This document shows, piece by piece, positions 1-6,572 of a DNA stretch of 11,368 nucleotides. This DNA comes from Cyclobacteriaceae bacterium (GTDB lineage Bacteria; Bacteroidota; Bacteroidia; Cytophagales; Cyclobacteriaceae). The notes under the pieces are model-generated. The model ran no database searches and was not told where the DNA came from. It worked only from the letters and a program-made list of their open reading frames with translations. Where the stretch lies: positions 1-11,368 of the forward strand of contig JALWRJ010000525.1 of the NCBI GenBank assembly GCA_026994125.1, in the 5' to 3' direction. How positions within the stretch are numbered: position 1 is the stretch's first letter; every line of letters starts with the position of its first letter. A program made the position numbers and the translations under genes.

Positions 1-20
1 CCCCTTATTTTTAGGGAGTA

Positions 21-40
21 GTTAGTACGAATTACCTAAC
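21..40. promoter_or_regulatory. Imperfect inverted repeat upstream of the response regulator
   Basis: GTTAG (21-25) and CTAAC (36-40) are perfect 5-nt arms around a 10-nt centre, ending 16 nt before the ATG at 57. Just upstream, CCCT (2-5) and AGGG (13-16) form a second short pair. Response regulators of the NarL/LuxR type often bind imperfect inverted repeats, sometimes in front of their own gene, so this is a possible operator. The arms are short and the promoter may lie left of the window, so the call is weak. Confidence 0.25.
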
Positions 41-56
41 CAAGCTTAAATAAACC

Positions 57-686
57 ATGACAAAAATTATTATTGCCGAAGATTTTGAAGACTATATCAA
101 TGAATTAAGTGCTATGCTGGGCAAGCAAGAACGTATTGAAATAGTTGGCACCGCTACCAATGGTATTGAGTTGCTTAACTTATTAAAATATGTAGAAACA
201 GATATCATTTTTATGGATATACGGATGAAAATGATGGATGGACTAGAAGCGACCGAAAAAATCAAGGTACAATACCCATCTATTAAAATTATGATTCTTT
301 CGAGCTTTAATCGAATAGCATACGTAACAAAGGCCATACAACTAGGGGTAGATGGGTACATTTTAAAACATGAAGGAGAGGATATTTTAAAATGCATTGA
401 TTTTCTCATTCAACAAAAAACTTATTTTTCGCAATCGGTTATAAAAACCATGGCTACTGTTATAAAAAAACAACCAGATAGTAAACAAATTGAGTTGTCT
501 AAACGCGAAAAAGAAGTACTTACCTTAATAGGGAATGGGTTATCTTCCTTGCAAATAGCCAACATTTTATGCATAAGCACCCATACCATAAATTCATACC
601 GTGCCAGTTTACTCGAAAAATTTGCAGCCAGCAATGTTGCTGAAATGGTAAAAAAAGCAACGTTGACCGGTGCTTTAAATGAGTAG
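57..686 (+). CDS. NarL/LuxR-family two-component response regulator
   Basis: A 209-residue cytoplasmic transcription regulator with an N-terminal receiver domain (about 1-120) and a C-terminal LuxR-type helix-turn-helix (about 146-205). The receiver has the acidic pair E8/D9, the phospho-acceptor D54 in FMDIRM, S82/S83 at the switch Ser/Thr position and the conserved K104 in YILK. The HTH begins LSKREKEVLTLIGNG, with recognition helix around THTINSYR. Length and order are usual for the family. One oddity: receivers normally carry proline at the fourth position after the phospho-Asp (D-I-R-M-P), and here it is K58. No histidine kinase lies in the window; it may be to the left, or the regulator may be an orphan. 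The gene converges with accC. The regulated genes cannot be told from sequence. The fold is certain, the target unknown. Confidence 0.93.
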   Translation: MTKIIIAEDFEDYINELSAMLGKQERIEIVGTATNGIELLNLLKYVETDIIFMDIRMKMMDGLEATEKIKVQYPSIKIMILSSFNRIAYVTKAIQLGVDGYILKHEGEDILKCIDFLIQQKTYFSQSVIKTMATVIKKQPDSKQIELSKREKEVLTLIGNGLSSLQIANILCISTHTINSYRASLLEKFAASNVAEMVKKATLTGALNE

Positions 687-966
687 AGTCAATGGTGTTG
701 AAGAATAATGTTTTTTTAAGTCTATACTAATTGAATTTAACTTTAAAGTTTAATCTCAACTATTAAATTAAGCATTACTAACATACTCTTATGCAGTTTT
801 AATATGCCTTTTGTGTGTAAGGCCTCAAACACTCCATCCTGCCTTATGGTTGCTTACGCTAAACCTGTAGCCTTACACGTACCATTAGCCCAACACACGA
901 AACCAACACCTTTGTACCCTAGGCAAGGCTTAGTATGCATCAATTAATTTTGAACTCGTGTTTTGG
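687..966. other. 280-nt convergent intergenic gap with structured segment
   Basis: This gap lies between the 3' ends of the response regulator (+) and accC (-). The first part (about 700-800) is A+T-rich with a T7 run at 709-715 and a perfect 12-bp palindrome AACTTTAAAGTT at 739-750, which may be chance in such DNA. The second part (about 800-966) is visibly richer in G+C and holds several inverted repeats, listed separately. I find no convincing protein in either strand, no tRNA and no transposase remnant. It may hold the accC 3' UTR, a small RNA or a decayed element. Confidence 0.6.
815..878 (-). repeat. 9-bp perfect inverted repeat enclosing a small hairpin
   Basis: GTGTAAGGC (815-823) and GCCTTACAC (870-878) are exact reverse complements separated by 46 nt. 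Inside them, the minus strand reads GGUUUAGCGUAAGCAACC (865-848). This can fold as a six-pair stem (GGUU+GC with GC+AACC) with a 2-nt bulge, closed by GUAA, a GNRA-type tetraloop. The tetraloop form appears only on the minus strand, the strand on which accC is read, so if it is RNA it would lie in the accC 3' region. Function unknown. Confidence 0.4.
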
Positions 967-967
967 T
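889..967. repeat. Imperfect 12-nt inverted repeat flanking the accC 3' end
   Basis: CCCAACACACGA (889-900) and TCGTGTTTTGGT (956-967) pair at 10 of 12 positions around a 55-nt centre. The right arm ends on the first base of the accC stop codon. The centre contains a smaller possible stem, CCTTTG/CAAGG, around the palindrome CCTAGG. No gene is evident. It could be a 3'-UTR structure or a decayed element, or partly chance. Confidence 0.25.
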
Positions 968-2310
968 TAAATAGTACTAAAATCAAAACTTTCTAAAAAG
1001 GCAGTGGTAAACTTGCCCGATTTAAAACCTTCATCGTCCAGCAGTTTAATATGGAACGGAATCGTGGTTTGAATCCCCTCAATCACAAATTCCTGTAAGG
1101 CACGCTTCATGCGGGTAATTACTTCCTCCCTGGTTTGGCCACTTACAATGAGTTTGGCAATCATAGAATCGTAATTGGGGGGTATGGTATAACCGGCATA
1201 TACATGGCTATCAATACGTACTCCGTGGCCACCGGGCATGTGCAAGTTAGTAATTTTACCGGGCGAAGGCCTAAAGTCTTTGGTAGGGTCTTCGGCATTT
1301 ATGCGGCATTCCATACAGTATAACTTTGGAAAATAGTTTTTGCCCGAAATAGGCACTCCGGCAGCTACTTTAATTTGCTCCTTAATCAAATCAAAATCGG
1401 TCACCTCTTCGGTTATGGGGTGCTCTACCTGAATACGGGTATTCATTTCCATAAAATAGAACTCCCCGTACTTATCTACCAAAAACTCAACCGTGCCTGC
1501 CCCTTCGTATTTAATAGCCTCGGCCCCGGCAATGGCTGCCTTGCCCATTTTTTTACGCAATTCATCACTTACCACAGGCGAAGGAGTTTCCTCTACCAGT
1601 TTTTGGTGCCTGCGTTGTATGGAGCAGTCCCGCTCCGAAAGATGGCAGGCCTTGCCCCGGCTATCGCCAATAATTTGAATTTCGATATGGCGAGGTTCTT
1701 CAATAAATTTTTCCAGGTACAGGGCATCGTTGCCAAAGGCGGCACCCGATTCCATACGGGCATCGTCCCAGGCTTTTTTAAAACCCGACTCATCGTGCAC
1801 AATGCGCATACCACGGCCACCCCCACCAGCTGTGGCTTTAAGTATTACAGGGTAGCCTACTTTTTTAGCGAGTTTTTTACCTTCGGTTACCGATTTAAGC
1901 AGCCCATCGGAACCGGGTATGGTAGGTACTCCTGCCTTTTTCATGGTAGCTTTAGCCGAGGCTTTATCGCCCATGCCGTTAATCATTTCGGGGGTAGCTC
2001 CAATAAATTTAATATTGTATTCGCGGCATACTTCCGAAAACTCCGCATTTTCGGCCAAAAACCCATAGCCCGGGTGTATGGCATCGGCATTGGTAATTTC
2101 GGCTGCGGCAATAATGCGTGGTATGTTTAAATACGATTGGTTACTGGGGGCTTCCCCAATACAAATGGCTTCGTCTGCAAATTTTACATGCAAACTTTCC
2201 TTATCGGCCTTAGAATACACCGCTACGGTACTTATTCCCATTTCGCGGCAGGTTCTAATTATGCGCAGAGCGATTTCGCCCCGGTTGGCAATTAATATTT
2301 TTTTAAACAC
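967..2310 (-). CDS. accC: Acetyl-CoA carboxylase, biotin carboxylase subunit
   Basis: This 447-residue protein uses ATP and bicarbonate to carboxylate the biotin on AccB, the first half-reaction of acetyl-CoA carboxylase. Order: N-terminal domain starting [16 protein letters not shown] (1-115), ATP-grasp domain with the glycine-rich loop GGGGRGM (162-168) and ILKAT lysine (K158), then the catalytic core [11 protein letters not shown] (226-236) and [17 protein letters not shown] (286-302). E288, N290 and R292 match the Escherichia coli numbering of the same residues. The C-terminal domain (about 335-447) is complete. Length is that of the stand-alone subunit, so this is not a pyruvate carboxylase or a fused acyl-CoA carboxylase. 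It lies 17 nt downstream of accB and is the last gene of the fabH-efp-accB-accC run. The carboxyltransferase genes (accA, accD) are not in the window. Confidence 0.98.
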   Translation of the reverse strand: MFKKILIANRGEIALRIIRTCREMGISTVAVYSKADKESLHVKFADEAICIGEAPSNQSYLNIPRIIAAAEITNADAIHPGYGFLAENAEFSEVCREYNIKFIGATPEMINGMGDKASAKATMKKAGVPTIPGSDGLLKSVTEGKKLAKKVGYPVILKATAGGGGRGMRIVHDESGFKKAWDDARMESGAAFGNDALYLEKFIEEPRHIEIQIIGDSRGKACHLSERDCSIQRRHQKLVEETPSPVVSDELRKKMGKAAIAGAEAIKYEGAGTVEFLVDKYGEFYFMEMNTRIQVEHPITEEVTDFDLIKEQIKVAAGVPISGKNYFPKLYCMECRINAEDPTKDFRPSPGKITNLHMPGGHGVRIDSHVYAGYTIPPNYDSMIAKLIVSGQTREEVITRMKRALQEFVIEGIQTTIPFHIKLLDDEGFKSGKFTTAFLESFDFSTI

Positions 2311-2327
2311 AATCGGTTCGTTTTAGG

Positions 2328-2807
2328 TTAAGACGGATCGATTAAAAACAAAGGCTGGTCGTACTCAACAGGCGAAGCATTTTCTACCAATACTTTTACC
2401 ACCGTGCCACTTACTTCCGATTCAATTTCGTTAAACAGTTTCATGGCCTCAACAATACAAACCGTTTGCCCGGCCGATACCGTATCGCCTACATTTACAA
2501 ACGGAGCCGACTCGGGGTTTGCCGAGCGGTAAAAAGTGCCAATCATAGGCGATTTAATCTCTACATACTTAGCGTTATCGTTAGCAGGAGCAGTCGTTTC
2601 TGGAGCCGGTGCAGCAGCAGCCGGAACAGGAGTTGCTACCGGTGCCGGGGCAGCCGCCACCACAGCGGGAGCCGCAGCCTCCACTATTTTGGGGCCATCG
2701 GCATTTCTTTTTACCGAAAGCTTAAGCTCTTCGGTTTCTATATTTACTTCGTTTAGGCCTGTTTCGGCAATAAAATCTATAAGATCTCTAATTTCCTTGG
2801 TTTTCAT
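2328..2807 (-). CDS. accB: Acetyl-CoA carboxylase biotin carboxyl carrier protein
   Basis: A 159-residue carrier that holds biotin on a lysine and shuttles carboxyl groups between AccC and the carboxyltransferase. Three parts are visible: a short N-terminal region (1-38, [18 protein letters not shown]), a flexible Ala/Pro-rich linker (about 40-77) and the biotinyl domain (about 80-159). Biotin would attach at K123 in EAMKLFNEI. The segment [15 protein letters not shown] (86-100) carries the thumb found in bacterial AccB proteins and separates it from other lipoyl/biotinyl carriers. Length is normal. It sits 13 nt after efp and 17 nt before accC, in the same transcript. The start at 2807 has the conserved N-terminal pattern and no better alternative. 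Confidence 0.97.
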   Translation of the reverse strand: MKTKEIRDLIDFIAETGLNEVNIETEELKLSVKRNADGPKIVEAAAPAVVAAAPAPVATPVPAAAAPAPETTAPANDNAKYVEIKSPMIGTFYRSANPESAPFVNVGDTVSAGQTVCIVEAMKLFNEIESEVSGTVVKVLVENASPVEYDQPLFLIDPS

Positions 2808-2820
2808 AATTACTAGGTAT

Positions 2821-3384
2821 TTATTTTACGCGCTCCGAATAAGAGCCTGTTCGTGTATCTACTTTAATTTTTTCGCCCTGGTCAACAAATAAGGGCACCT
2901 GTATTTCGGCACCGGTTTCCAGTGTAGCAGGTTTAGTTGCATTAGTAGCTGTGTCGCCTTTAATACCGGGTTCGGTATAGGTAATTTCTAACACTACAAA
3001 AGGAGGCAATTCGCAGGTGAGGGCTTTTTCCAGTTCGGCATGAAAAATCACTTCCACTTCCTGGCCTTCCTTTAAAAACGGAGCCCCGCTTATTAGTTTT
3101 TCTTCCAACGAAATTTGCTCAAAGGTAGCACTATCCATAAAATGGTAGCCAATATCATCTTTATACAAATACTGGTGAGGTCTGCGTTCAATACGTGCCG
3201 TTGTTATTTTATGCCCCGAAGTAAAGGTGTTATCAATTACTTTACCTGTTTCAATATTTTTAAGTTTTGTTCGCACAAAAGCCGGGCCTTTACCGGGTTT
3301 AACATGCTGAAACTCCGTAATCACATACAGCCCATGATTAAATTCTATACAAAGTCCGTTTTTAATATCTGCAGTAGTTGCCAT
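2821..3384 (-). CDS. efp: Translation elongation factor P
   Basis: A 187-residue EF-P that binds between the P and E sites of the ribosome and relieves stalling at consecutive prolines. The N-terminal KOW-like domain contains the loop [14 protein letters not shown], with K32 at the tip where many bacteria modify a lysine. Two OB-fold domains follow, ending in a typical basic-acidic C-terminus ([15 protein letters not shown]). Length matches the family. No modification enzyme (EpmA, EpmB or deoxyhypusine synthase-like) is encoded here, so whether K32 is modified is unknown. It sits between fabH (23 nt) and accB (13 nt). This position among fatty-acid genes looks like conserved co-transcription more than a shared pathway. 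Confidence 0.97.
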   Translation of the reverse strand: MATTADIKNGLCIEFNHGLYVITEFQHVKPGKGPAFVRTKLKNIETGKVIDNTFTSGHKITTARIERRPHQYLYKDDIGYHFMDSATFEQISLEEKLISGAPFLKEGQEVEVIFHAELEKALTCELPPFVVLEITYTEPGIKGDTATNATKPATLETGAEIQVPLFVDQGEKIKVDTRTGSYSERVK

Positions 3385-3407
3385 AATATCAGTTTATCCT
3401 TATTAAG

Positions 3408-4406
3408 TTACTTGGCATCGTAGGCCCATTTTACATAAATAGCACCCCAGGTAAAGCCACCTCCAAAGGCAGCAATTACCAAGTTATCGCCTTTTTTAAG
3501 TTGTTTTTCGTAATTCCACAATAGCAAAGGTATAGTACCCGAAGTGGTATTTCCATAGCGTTCAATGTTCATCATAACCTTGGAATCGTCCACGCCCATT
3601 CGGTTAGCGGTTGCATCCACAATACGTTTATTGGCCTGGTGGGGCACTAAAAAGTCCACATCATCACCGGTAAGCTGGTTTCGCTTCATAATTTTTTCGG
3701 CTACATCGGCCATGTTGGTTACCGCAAATTTAAATACCGTTTTGCCATCCTGAAACACAAAGTGCTCGCGATTGGTTACGGTATCTAAGGTGGCCGGGTG
3801 CTTACTACCACCGGCTTTCATGCGTAAAAACTCAACTCCTTTGCCATCACTTTGATGGATGGAATCGATAACTCCCAGCCCTTCGGTGTTGGGTTCCAAC
3901 ATAACAGCCCCGGCACCATCGCCAAAAATAATGCAGGTAGTACGGTCGGTATAGTCAATAATAGACGACATTTTATCACCTCCTACCACAATTACTTTTT
4001 TGTAGCGTCCGCTTTCGATGTACATAGCCGCTGTAGTTAGGGCATAAATAAACCCCGAACAGGCAGCCCCAATATCGTAATTAAACGCATTTACCAATCC
4101 GGTTTCGGCCGCTATCAGGTTGGCCGTAGCCGGAAAAATATGATCGGGTGTTACGGTAGCACAAATTAAAAGTTCTACCTCTTCGGGTTTGGTATTGGTT
4201 TTAGCCAGTAACCCTTTTACGGCTTCGATGCCCATTACCGAGGTTCCCTTACCTTCTCCTTTTAAAATTCTTCGCTCTTTAATGCCGGTACGTGTGGTAA
4301 TCCATTCATCGTTGGTATCTACCATGGTGGCTAATTCATCGTTGGTTAGGATATAATCGGGCACATAGCCTTGCACGCCCGTTATGGCAGCTGTAATTTT
4401 TGTCAT
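3408..4406 (-). CDS. fabH: 3-oxoacyl-[acyl-carrier-protein] synthase III
   Basis: A 332-residue thiolase-fold enzyme that condenses an acyl-CoA primer with malonyl-ACP to start fatty acid synthesis; in Bacteroidota the primer is often branched. The catalytic triad is visible: C116 in [10 protein letters not shown]256 in VPHQANKRI and N286 in ERYGNTTSG. The motif FGDGAGAV (161-168) and the C-terminal [13 protein letters not shown] are standard for FabH. Length is normal. The gene heads the fabH-efp-accB-accC run and is preceded by a 278-nt non-coding gap with a terminator and a palindrome, so it probably has its own promoter. In many bacteria plsX lies between rpmF and fabH; here it does not. 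An N-terminal start at 4406 fits the family. Confidence 0.97.
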   Translation of the reverse strand: MTKITAAITGVQGYVPDYILTNDELATMVDTNDEWITTRTGIKERRILKGEGKGTSVMGIEAVKGLLAKTNTKPEEVELLICATVTPDHIFPATANLIAAETGLVNAFNYDIGAACSGFIYALTTAAMYIESGRYKKVIVVGGDKMSSIIDYTDRTTCIIFGDGAGAVMLEPNTEGLGVIDSIHQSDGKGVEFLRMKAGGSKHPATLDTVTNREHFVFQDGKTVFKFAVTNMADVAEKIMKRNQLTGDDVDFLVPHQANKRIVDATANRMGVDDSKVMMNIERYGNTTSGTIPLLLWNYEKQLKKGDNLVIAAFGGGFTWGAIYVKWAYDAK

Positions 4407-4505
4407 GTTAAAAAAATGAAAAGGTGGGGGAAATTTTGTGAGAGTATAACATACCAGCTTGTTTTTTGCTATGCAAATATTGAAAATTATATGCCAATTT
4501 TAACT

Positions 4506-4528
4506 GATTGTTAACACAATCCACAATC
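4506..4528 (-). repeat. Short direct and inverted repeats upstream of fabH
   Basis: On the plus strand GATTGT (4506-4511) and ACAATC (4516-4521) are perfect inverted arms with a 4-nt centre. CACAATC occurs twice in tandem at 4515-4521 and 4522-4528. On the minus strand this reads as tandem GATTGTG followed by an inverted copy. It lies about 100 nt upstream of the fabH start, a plausible place for a regulator to bind. No regulator family is recognised. Confidence 0.35.
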
Positions 4529-4575
4529 ATAGCAAAATCATTATACATCATATTTGTATAATCACACAATTGGGC

Positions 4576-4593
4576 TACATACCCGGGTATGTA
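4576..4593. promoter_or_regulatory. Perfect 18-bp palindrome, candidate operator
   Basis: TACATACCCGGGTATGTA is its own reverse complement over all 18 bases. It begins 5 nt beyond the terminator stem and lies about 170 nt upstream of fabH. A gapless symmetric site of this length next to a start of transcription resembles the operator of a homodimeric repressor. It could instead form a hairpin that adds to the terminator. Which protein would bind it is not visible from the sequence. Confidence 0.45.
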
Positions 4594-4598
4594 AGCAC

Positions 4599-4629
4599 AA
4601 AAAGCCTCCCATAAAATGGGAAGCTTTTT
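4599..4629 (-). terminator. Intrinsic terminator after rpmF
   Basis: A 14-bp stem (4599-4612 with 4616-4629) closes on a 3-nt loop. In the minus-strand RNA all positions pair, one as a G-U wobble (4606/4622), and the 3' arm ends in five U. In the plus direction the same position would be an A-C mismatch, so it is best suited to minus-strand transcripts. It lies 56 nt beyond the rpmF stop and should end the DUF177-rpmF transcript. Confidence 0.85.
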
Positions 4630-4684
4630 AGTTGGTATCAGTTGCAGGTAAATGCGTGTCATGCCAGTTGGCATACCTTAAAGC

Positions 4685-4870
4685 TTATACCGCTACTTCT
4701 TTTTCGATAGCCGGTTTACCTTTATAGTACCCGCATTCTGCACATACACGGTGCATTAGTACAGGTGAACCACAGTTAGAACACTCCATAAACGTAGCAG
4801 CAGTTGCTTTGTAATGCGTTCTCCTTTTGTCTCTTCTTGATTTCGATATTTTTCTCTTAGGATGCGCCAT
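4685..4870 (-). CDS. rpmF: Large-subunit ribosomal protein bL32
   Basis: A 61-residue basic protein of the 50S subunit. It starts MAHPKRKISKSRRDKRRTHYK, the usual bL32 N-terminus, and has a four-cysteine zinc ribbon (C30, C33, C43, C46). It therefore belongs to the zinc-binding form; some bacteria have a paralogue lacking these cysteines. Length is normal. It lies 10 nt after the DUF177 gene, the widespread DUF177/YceD-rpmF pair, and is followed by an intrinsic terminator. Confidence 0.98.
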   Translation of the reverse strand: MAHPKRKISKSRRDKRRTHYKATAATFMECSNCGSPVLMHRVCAECGYYKGKPAIEKEVAV

Positions 4871-4880
4871 TTTTATATAC

Positions 4881-5396
4881 TTATTTTAAATCTTTCAATT
4901 TTTTCCATCGGGGATCTACCGGCTCGTTGGGTGTTGTTTGGCTGGTTTCAGAGGAGTAAATAAACTCATCTTCCCCTGTTTCGTTATCCATATAGCGAGG
5001 GTGCAATTTTTTCATAGGTATTGCTACGCCAATAAACTCATAAATATATTGTGCCACATTTATGGTTTGTTCGTTACGGGGCATCATAAGTATCTCATCA
5101 CTTATTTCTTCCCAGTCATCGCCATATTTTAACAACAGGTTATTTGCCAGGTTTAGCTCAAATTTAAAAGTATCTAAGCTACGGTCGCAAACAAGCTCAA
5201 TGTTTCCCAGTATTTCAAAGTTAAGTTGCAAAAAAGTGTCTGTTTTATCCAGGGAAAGTTTTACTAAACCTTTGCCTTTGCTTACCAGCGAACCTTCGAA
5301 CAAACTAAAAAAGCTATCATCAAAATCGAACTCATATTGATGAGTGCTATTCGATAATTTAAAAATATCTATATTATAATCTGCTCTTCGAACCAC
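4881..5396 (-). CDS. DUF177 / YceD family protein
   Basis: A 171-residue protein of the DUF177 (YceD) family. In E. coli and plants, members have been linked to 23S rRNA accumulation and large-subunit biogenesis; the molecular action is not settled. Supporting signs are the place directly before rpmF (10-nt gap), the central CDRSLD segment (about 70-75) where the family has a cysteine-centred motif, the acidic stretch before the C-terminus and the end VDPRWKKLKDLK, typical of Bacteroidota members. No signal peptide or TM segment is seen. A promoter-like TATCTTTG lies 20 nt upstream of the ATG, so DUF177-rpmF is probably a two-gene unit separate from pdxA. The family call rests on context as much as on sequence. 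Confidence 0.85.
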   Translation of the reverse strand: MVRRADYNIDIFKLSNSTHQYEFDFDDSFFSLFEGSLVSKGKGLVKLSLDKTDTFLQLNFEILGNIELVCDRSLDTFKFELNLANNLLLKYGDDWEEISDEILMMPRNEQTINVAQYIYEFIGVAIPMKKLHPRYMDNETGEDEFIYSSETSQTTPNEPVDPRWKKLKDLK

Positions 5397-5415
5397 CTCT
5401 TTTCACTCAAGTGCG

Positions 5416-5423
5416 CAAAGATA
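5416..5423 (-). promoter_or_regulatory. Bacteroidota -7 promoter element for DUF177-rpmF
   Basis: The minus strand reads TATCTTTG, an exact match to the Bacteroidota -7 form TAnnTTTG, followed by GC. It would start RNA at about 5409-5411, some 14 nt before the DUF177 ATG at 5396. The upstream -33 element is poor: the nearest TTG (5450-5448) is 24 nt away, longer than the usual 18-21. The call therefore rests on the -7 box and its position. Confidence 0.5.
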
Positions 5424-5467
5424 TAAAGTATTAACTAAATTACCCTACAACAATTAAAAATAGTTCA

Positions 5468-6493
5468 CTATTCAACAGTTACCAGTTTATGGTGTTCTTT
5501 CCTATTTTTTACAATATCCAAGGCCATCATTAAAGCAGCATACATAGATTCGGCCGAGGCTTTATTTTTACCTGCAATACTGTAAGCCGTTCCGTGGTCG
5601 GGCGAGGTGCGCACTACGGGCAAGCCGGCTGTAAAGTTTACTCCATTCCCAAAACTAATGCTTTTAAAAGGTATCAGGCCCTGGTCGTGGTACATGGCCA
5701 GTACGGCATCGTACTTTTTGTATTCTTTGCTTCCAAAAAAGCCATCCGATGGGAAAGGGCCAAAAAAGAGCTTTCCTTGTTTTCTAAAATCTAATACCAC
5801 AGGCTTAATTATGGCCTCCTCTTGCTCACCCAGAAGGCCTTCTTCGCCCGCATGGGGGTTTAGCCCCATAACAGCAATTCTGGGCTTTGAAATACCAAAA
5901 TCAAGCTTCAGCGATTTTTCCATGGCTTTCAATGCTTTTTCAACGGCCTCTCGAGTGATGGCTTGCGCTACTTCCTGAAGAGGCAAATGGCCACTTACCA
6001 CCCCTACTCTAATTTGCTCGCTTACCATAAACATTAAATATTCTTTAACGTCAAACAAATCAGCAAAAAACTCGGTATGTCCCGGAAACGAAAAAGAATC
6101 GTTTTGAATATTTGCTTTGTTTATAGGAGCAGTTACTATGGCGTCAATATAGCCTTCTTTTAAATCTTCAGCGGCTTGTTGTAAAGCTAACCACGAAGCC
6201 CTGCCTCCTATTTCGTTTTCAACTCCTGGGGTAAGTTCCAGGGTCTCGCTCCAACAGTTTACCACGTTATTCTTTTTGGGCATAAACCGGTGTTCTTCTT
6301 TAACCTGGGCATACTGAAAATCAATTTCTATCATTTTTTTATAATAGGAAAGCACACGCGAAGAACCGTAAATAACCGGAGTGAAAAATTGCAGCACCCG
6401 TGCATCGGACAGTGCTTTGATAACCACTTCGGGGCCAATACCGTTTACATCGCCTAAGGTAATGCCTATGATGGGTTTGTGTTTTAATGCCAT
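5468..6493 (-). CDS. pdxA: 4-hydroxythreonine-4-phosphate dehydrogenase
   Basis: A 341-residue NAD-dependent, metal-requiring enzyme of the DXP-dependent pyridoxal phosphate route. It oxidises 4-phosphohydroxy-L-threonine to a product that PdxJ condenses with deoxyxylulose phosphate. The start MALKHKPIIGITLGDVNGIGPE is typical. Metal ligands are H169 (VVSGHLPL), H214 (LNPHAGEEG) and H269 (AMYHDQGLIP). PGHTEF (137-142) and RTSPDHGTAYSIAGK (295-309) are family signatures. Length is normal. It is divergent from rsmA with only 67 nt between the start codons. In gamma-proteobacteria such as E. coli, pdxA and rsmA are adjacent but read the same way. The other pathway genes are not in view. Confidence 0.97.
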   Translation of the reverse strand: MALKHKPIIGITLGDVNGIGPEVVIKALSDARVLQFFTPVIYGSSRVLSYYKKMIEIDFQYAQVKEEHRFMPKKNNVVNCWSETLELTPGVENEIGGRASWLALQQAAEDLKEGYIDAIVTAPINKANIQNDSFSFPGHTEFFADLFDVKEYLMFMVSEQIRVGVVSGHLPLQEVAQAITREAVEKALKAMEKSLKLDFGISKPRIAVMGLNPHAGEEGLLGEQEEAIIKPVVLDFRKQGKLFFGPFPSDGFFGSKEYKKYDAVLAMYHDQGLIPFKSISFGNGVNFTAGLPVVRTSPDHGTAYSIAGKNKASAESMYAALMMALDIVKNRKEHHKLVTVE

Positions 6494-6572
6494 AGTTTTT
6501 AGCCTATTGCTATTTGAATCGATTTATTTTTTAGAATTTAGTCTTTTAAACCTAAAAGCATTGGCAAAAGTA
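6494..6572. promoter_or_regulatory. Divergent pdxA/rsmA promoter region
   Basis: The two start codons are 67 nt apart, so both promoters must be packed here or overlap coding sequence. For pdxA the minus strand carries TACTTTTG (6572-6565), an exact TAnnTTTG match, which overlaps the first rsmA codons; no clear -33 box accompanies it. For rsmA a TTTG at 6513-6516 is present but no good -7 box follows at standard spacing. The sequence supports a shared control region but does not fix either start site. Confidence 0.35.

Larger units (their letters stand above)
4407..4684 (-). promoter_or_regulatory. fabH upstream region: terminator, palindrome, repeats and presumed promoter
   Basis: This 278-nt gap separates rpmF from fabH. 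Reading in the direction of transcription it holds the terminator (4629-4599), an 18-bp palindrome (4593-4576), a -35/-10-like pair (minus strand TTGTGT at about 4568 and TATAAT 18 nt later), and a GATTGTG repeat cluster (4528-4506). An 88-codon frame spans most of it, but it crosses the terminator and resembles nothing I know. The terminator implies that fabH-efp-accBC begins transcription here; the exact promoter is not certain. Confidence 0.55.

Noticed and set aside
739..750. 12-bp palindrome AACTTTAAAGTT
   Set aside because: It is built only from A+T-rich sequence around TTTAAA in an A+T-rich stretch with no T run or promoter beside it. Chance is likely.
870..966. Integron attC-type site suggested by GCCCAAC at 888-894
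   Set aside because: No convincing GTTRRRY partner at the right spacing, no integrase or cassette gene, and all neighbours are core genes.
687..966. tRNA or other standard RNA gene in the convergent gap
   Set aside because: No acceptor/T-arm pattern (such as GTTCGAATC with matching arms) on either strand.
1375..2130. 251-codon plus-strand frame opposite accC
   Set aside because: It lies fully inside accC on the other strand, with no recognisable domain; accC is certain.
2536..2892. 118-codon Ala/Gly-rich plus-strand frame opposite accB and efp
   Set aside because: It is the mirror of the Ala/Pro-rich linker of accB and spans the accB-efp junction; a compositional artefact.
4408..4674. 88-codon minus-strand frame between rpmF and fabH
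   Set aside because: It runs through the strong terminator, the 18-bp palindrome and the presumed fabH promoter, shows no known domain and has an odd composition. Best explained as chance reading of regulatory DNA.
6381..6560. 60-codon upstream extension of rsmA from ATG 6381
   Set aside because: It is antisense to the start of pdxA, and the family N-terminus begins only around VKPKKHLGQHF. The open frame is a by-product of pdxA codons.
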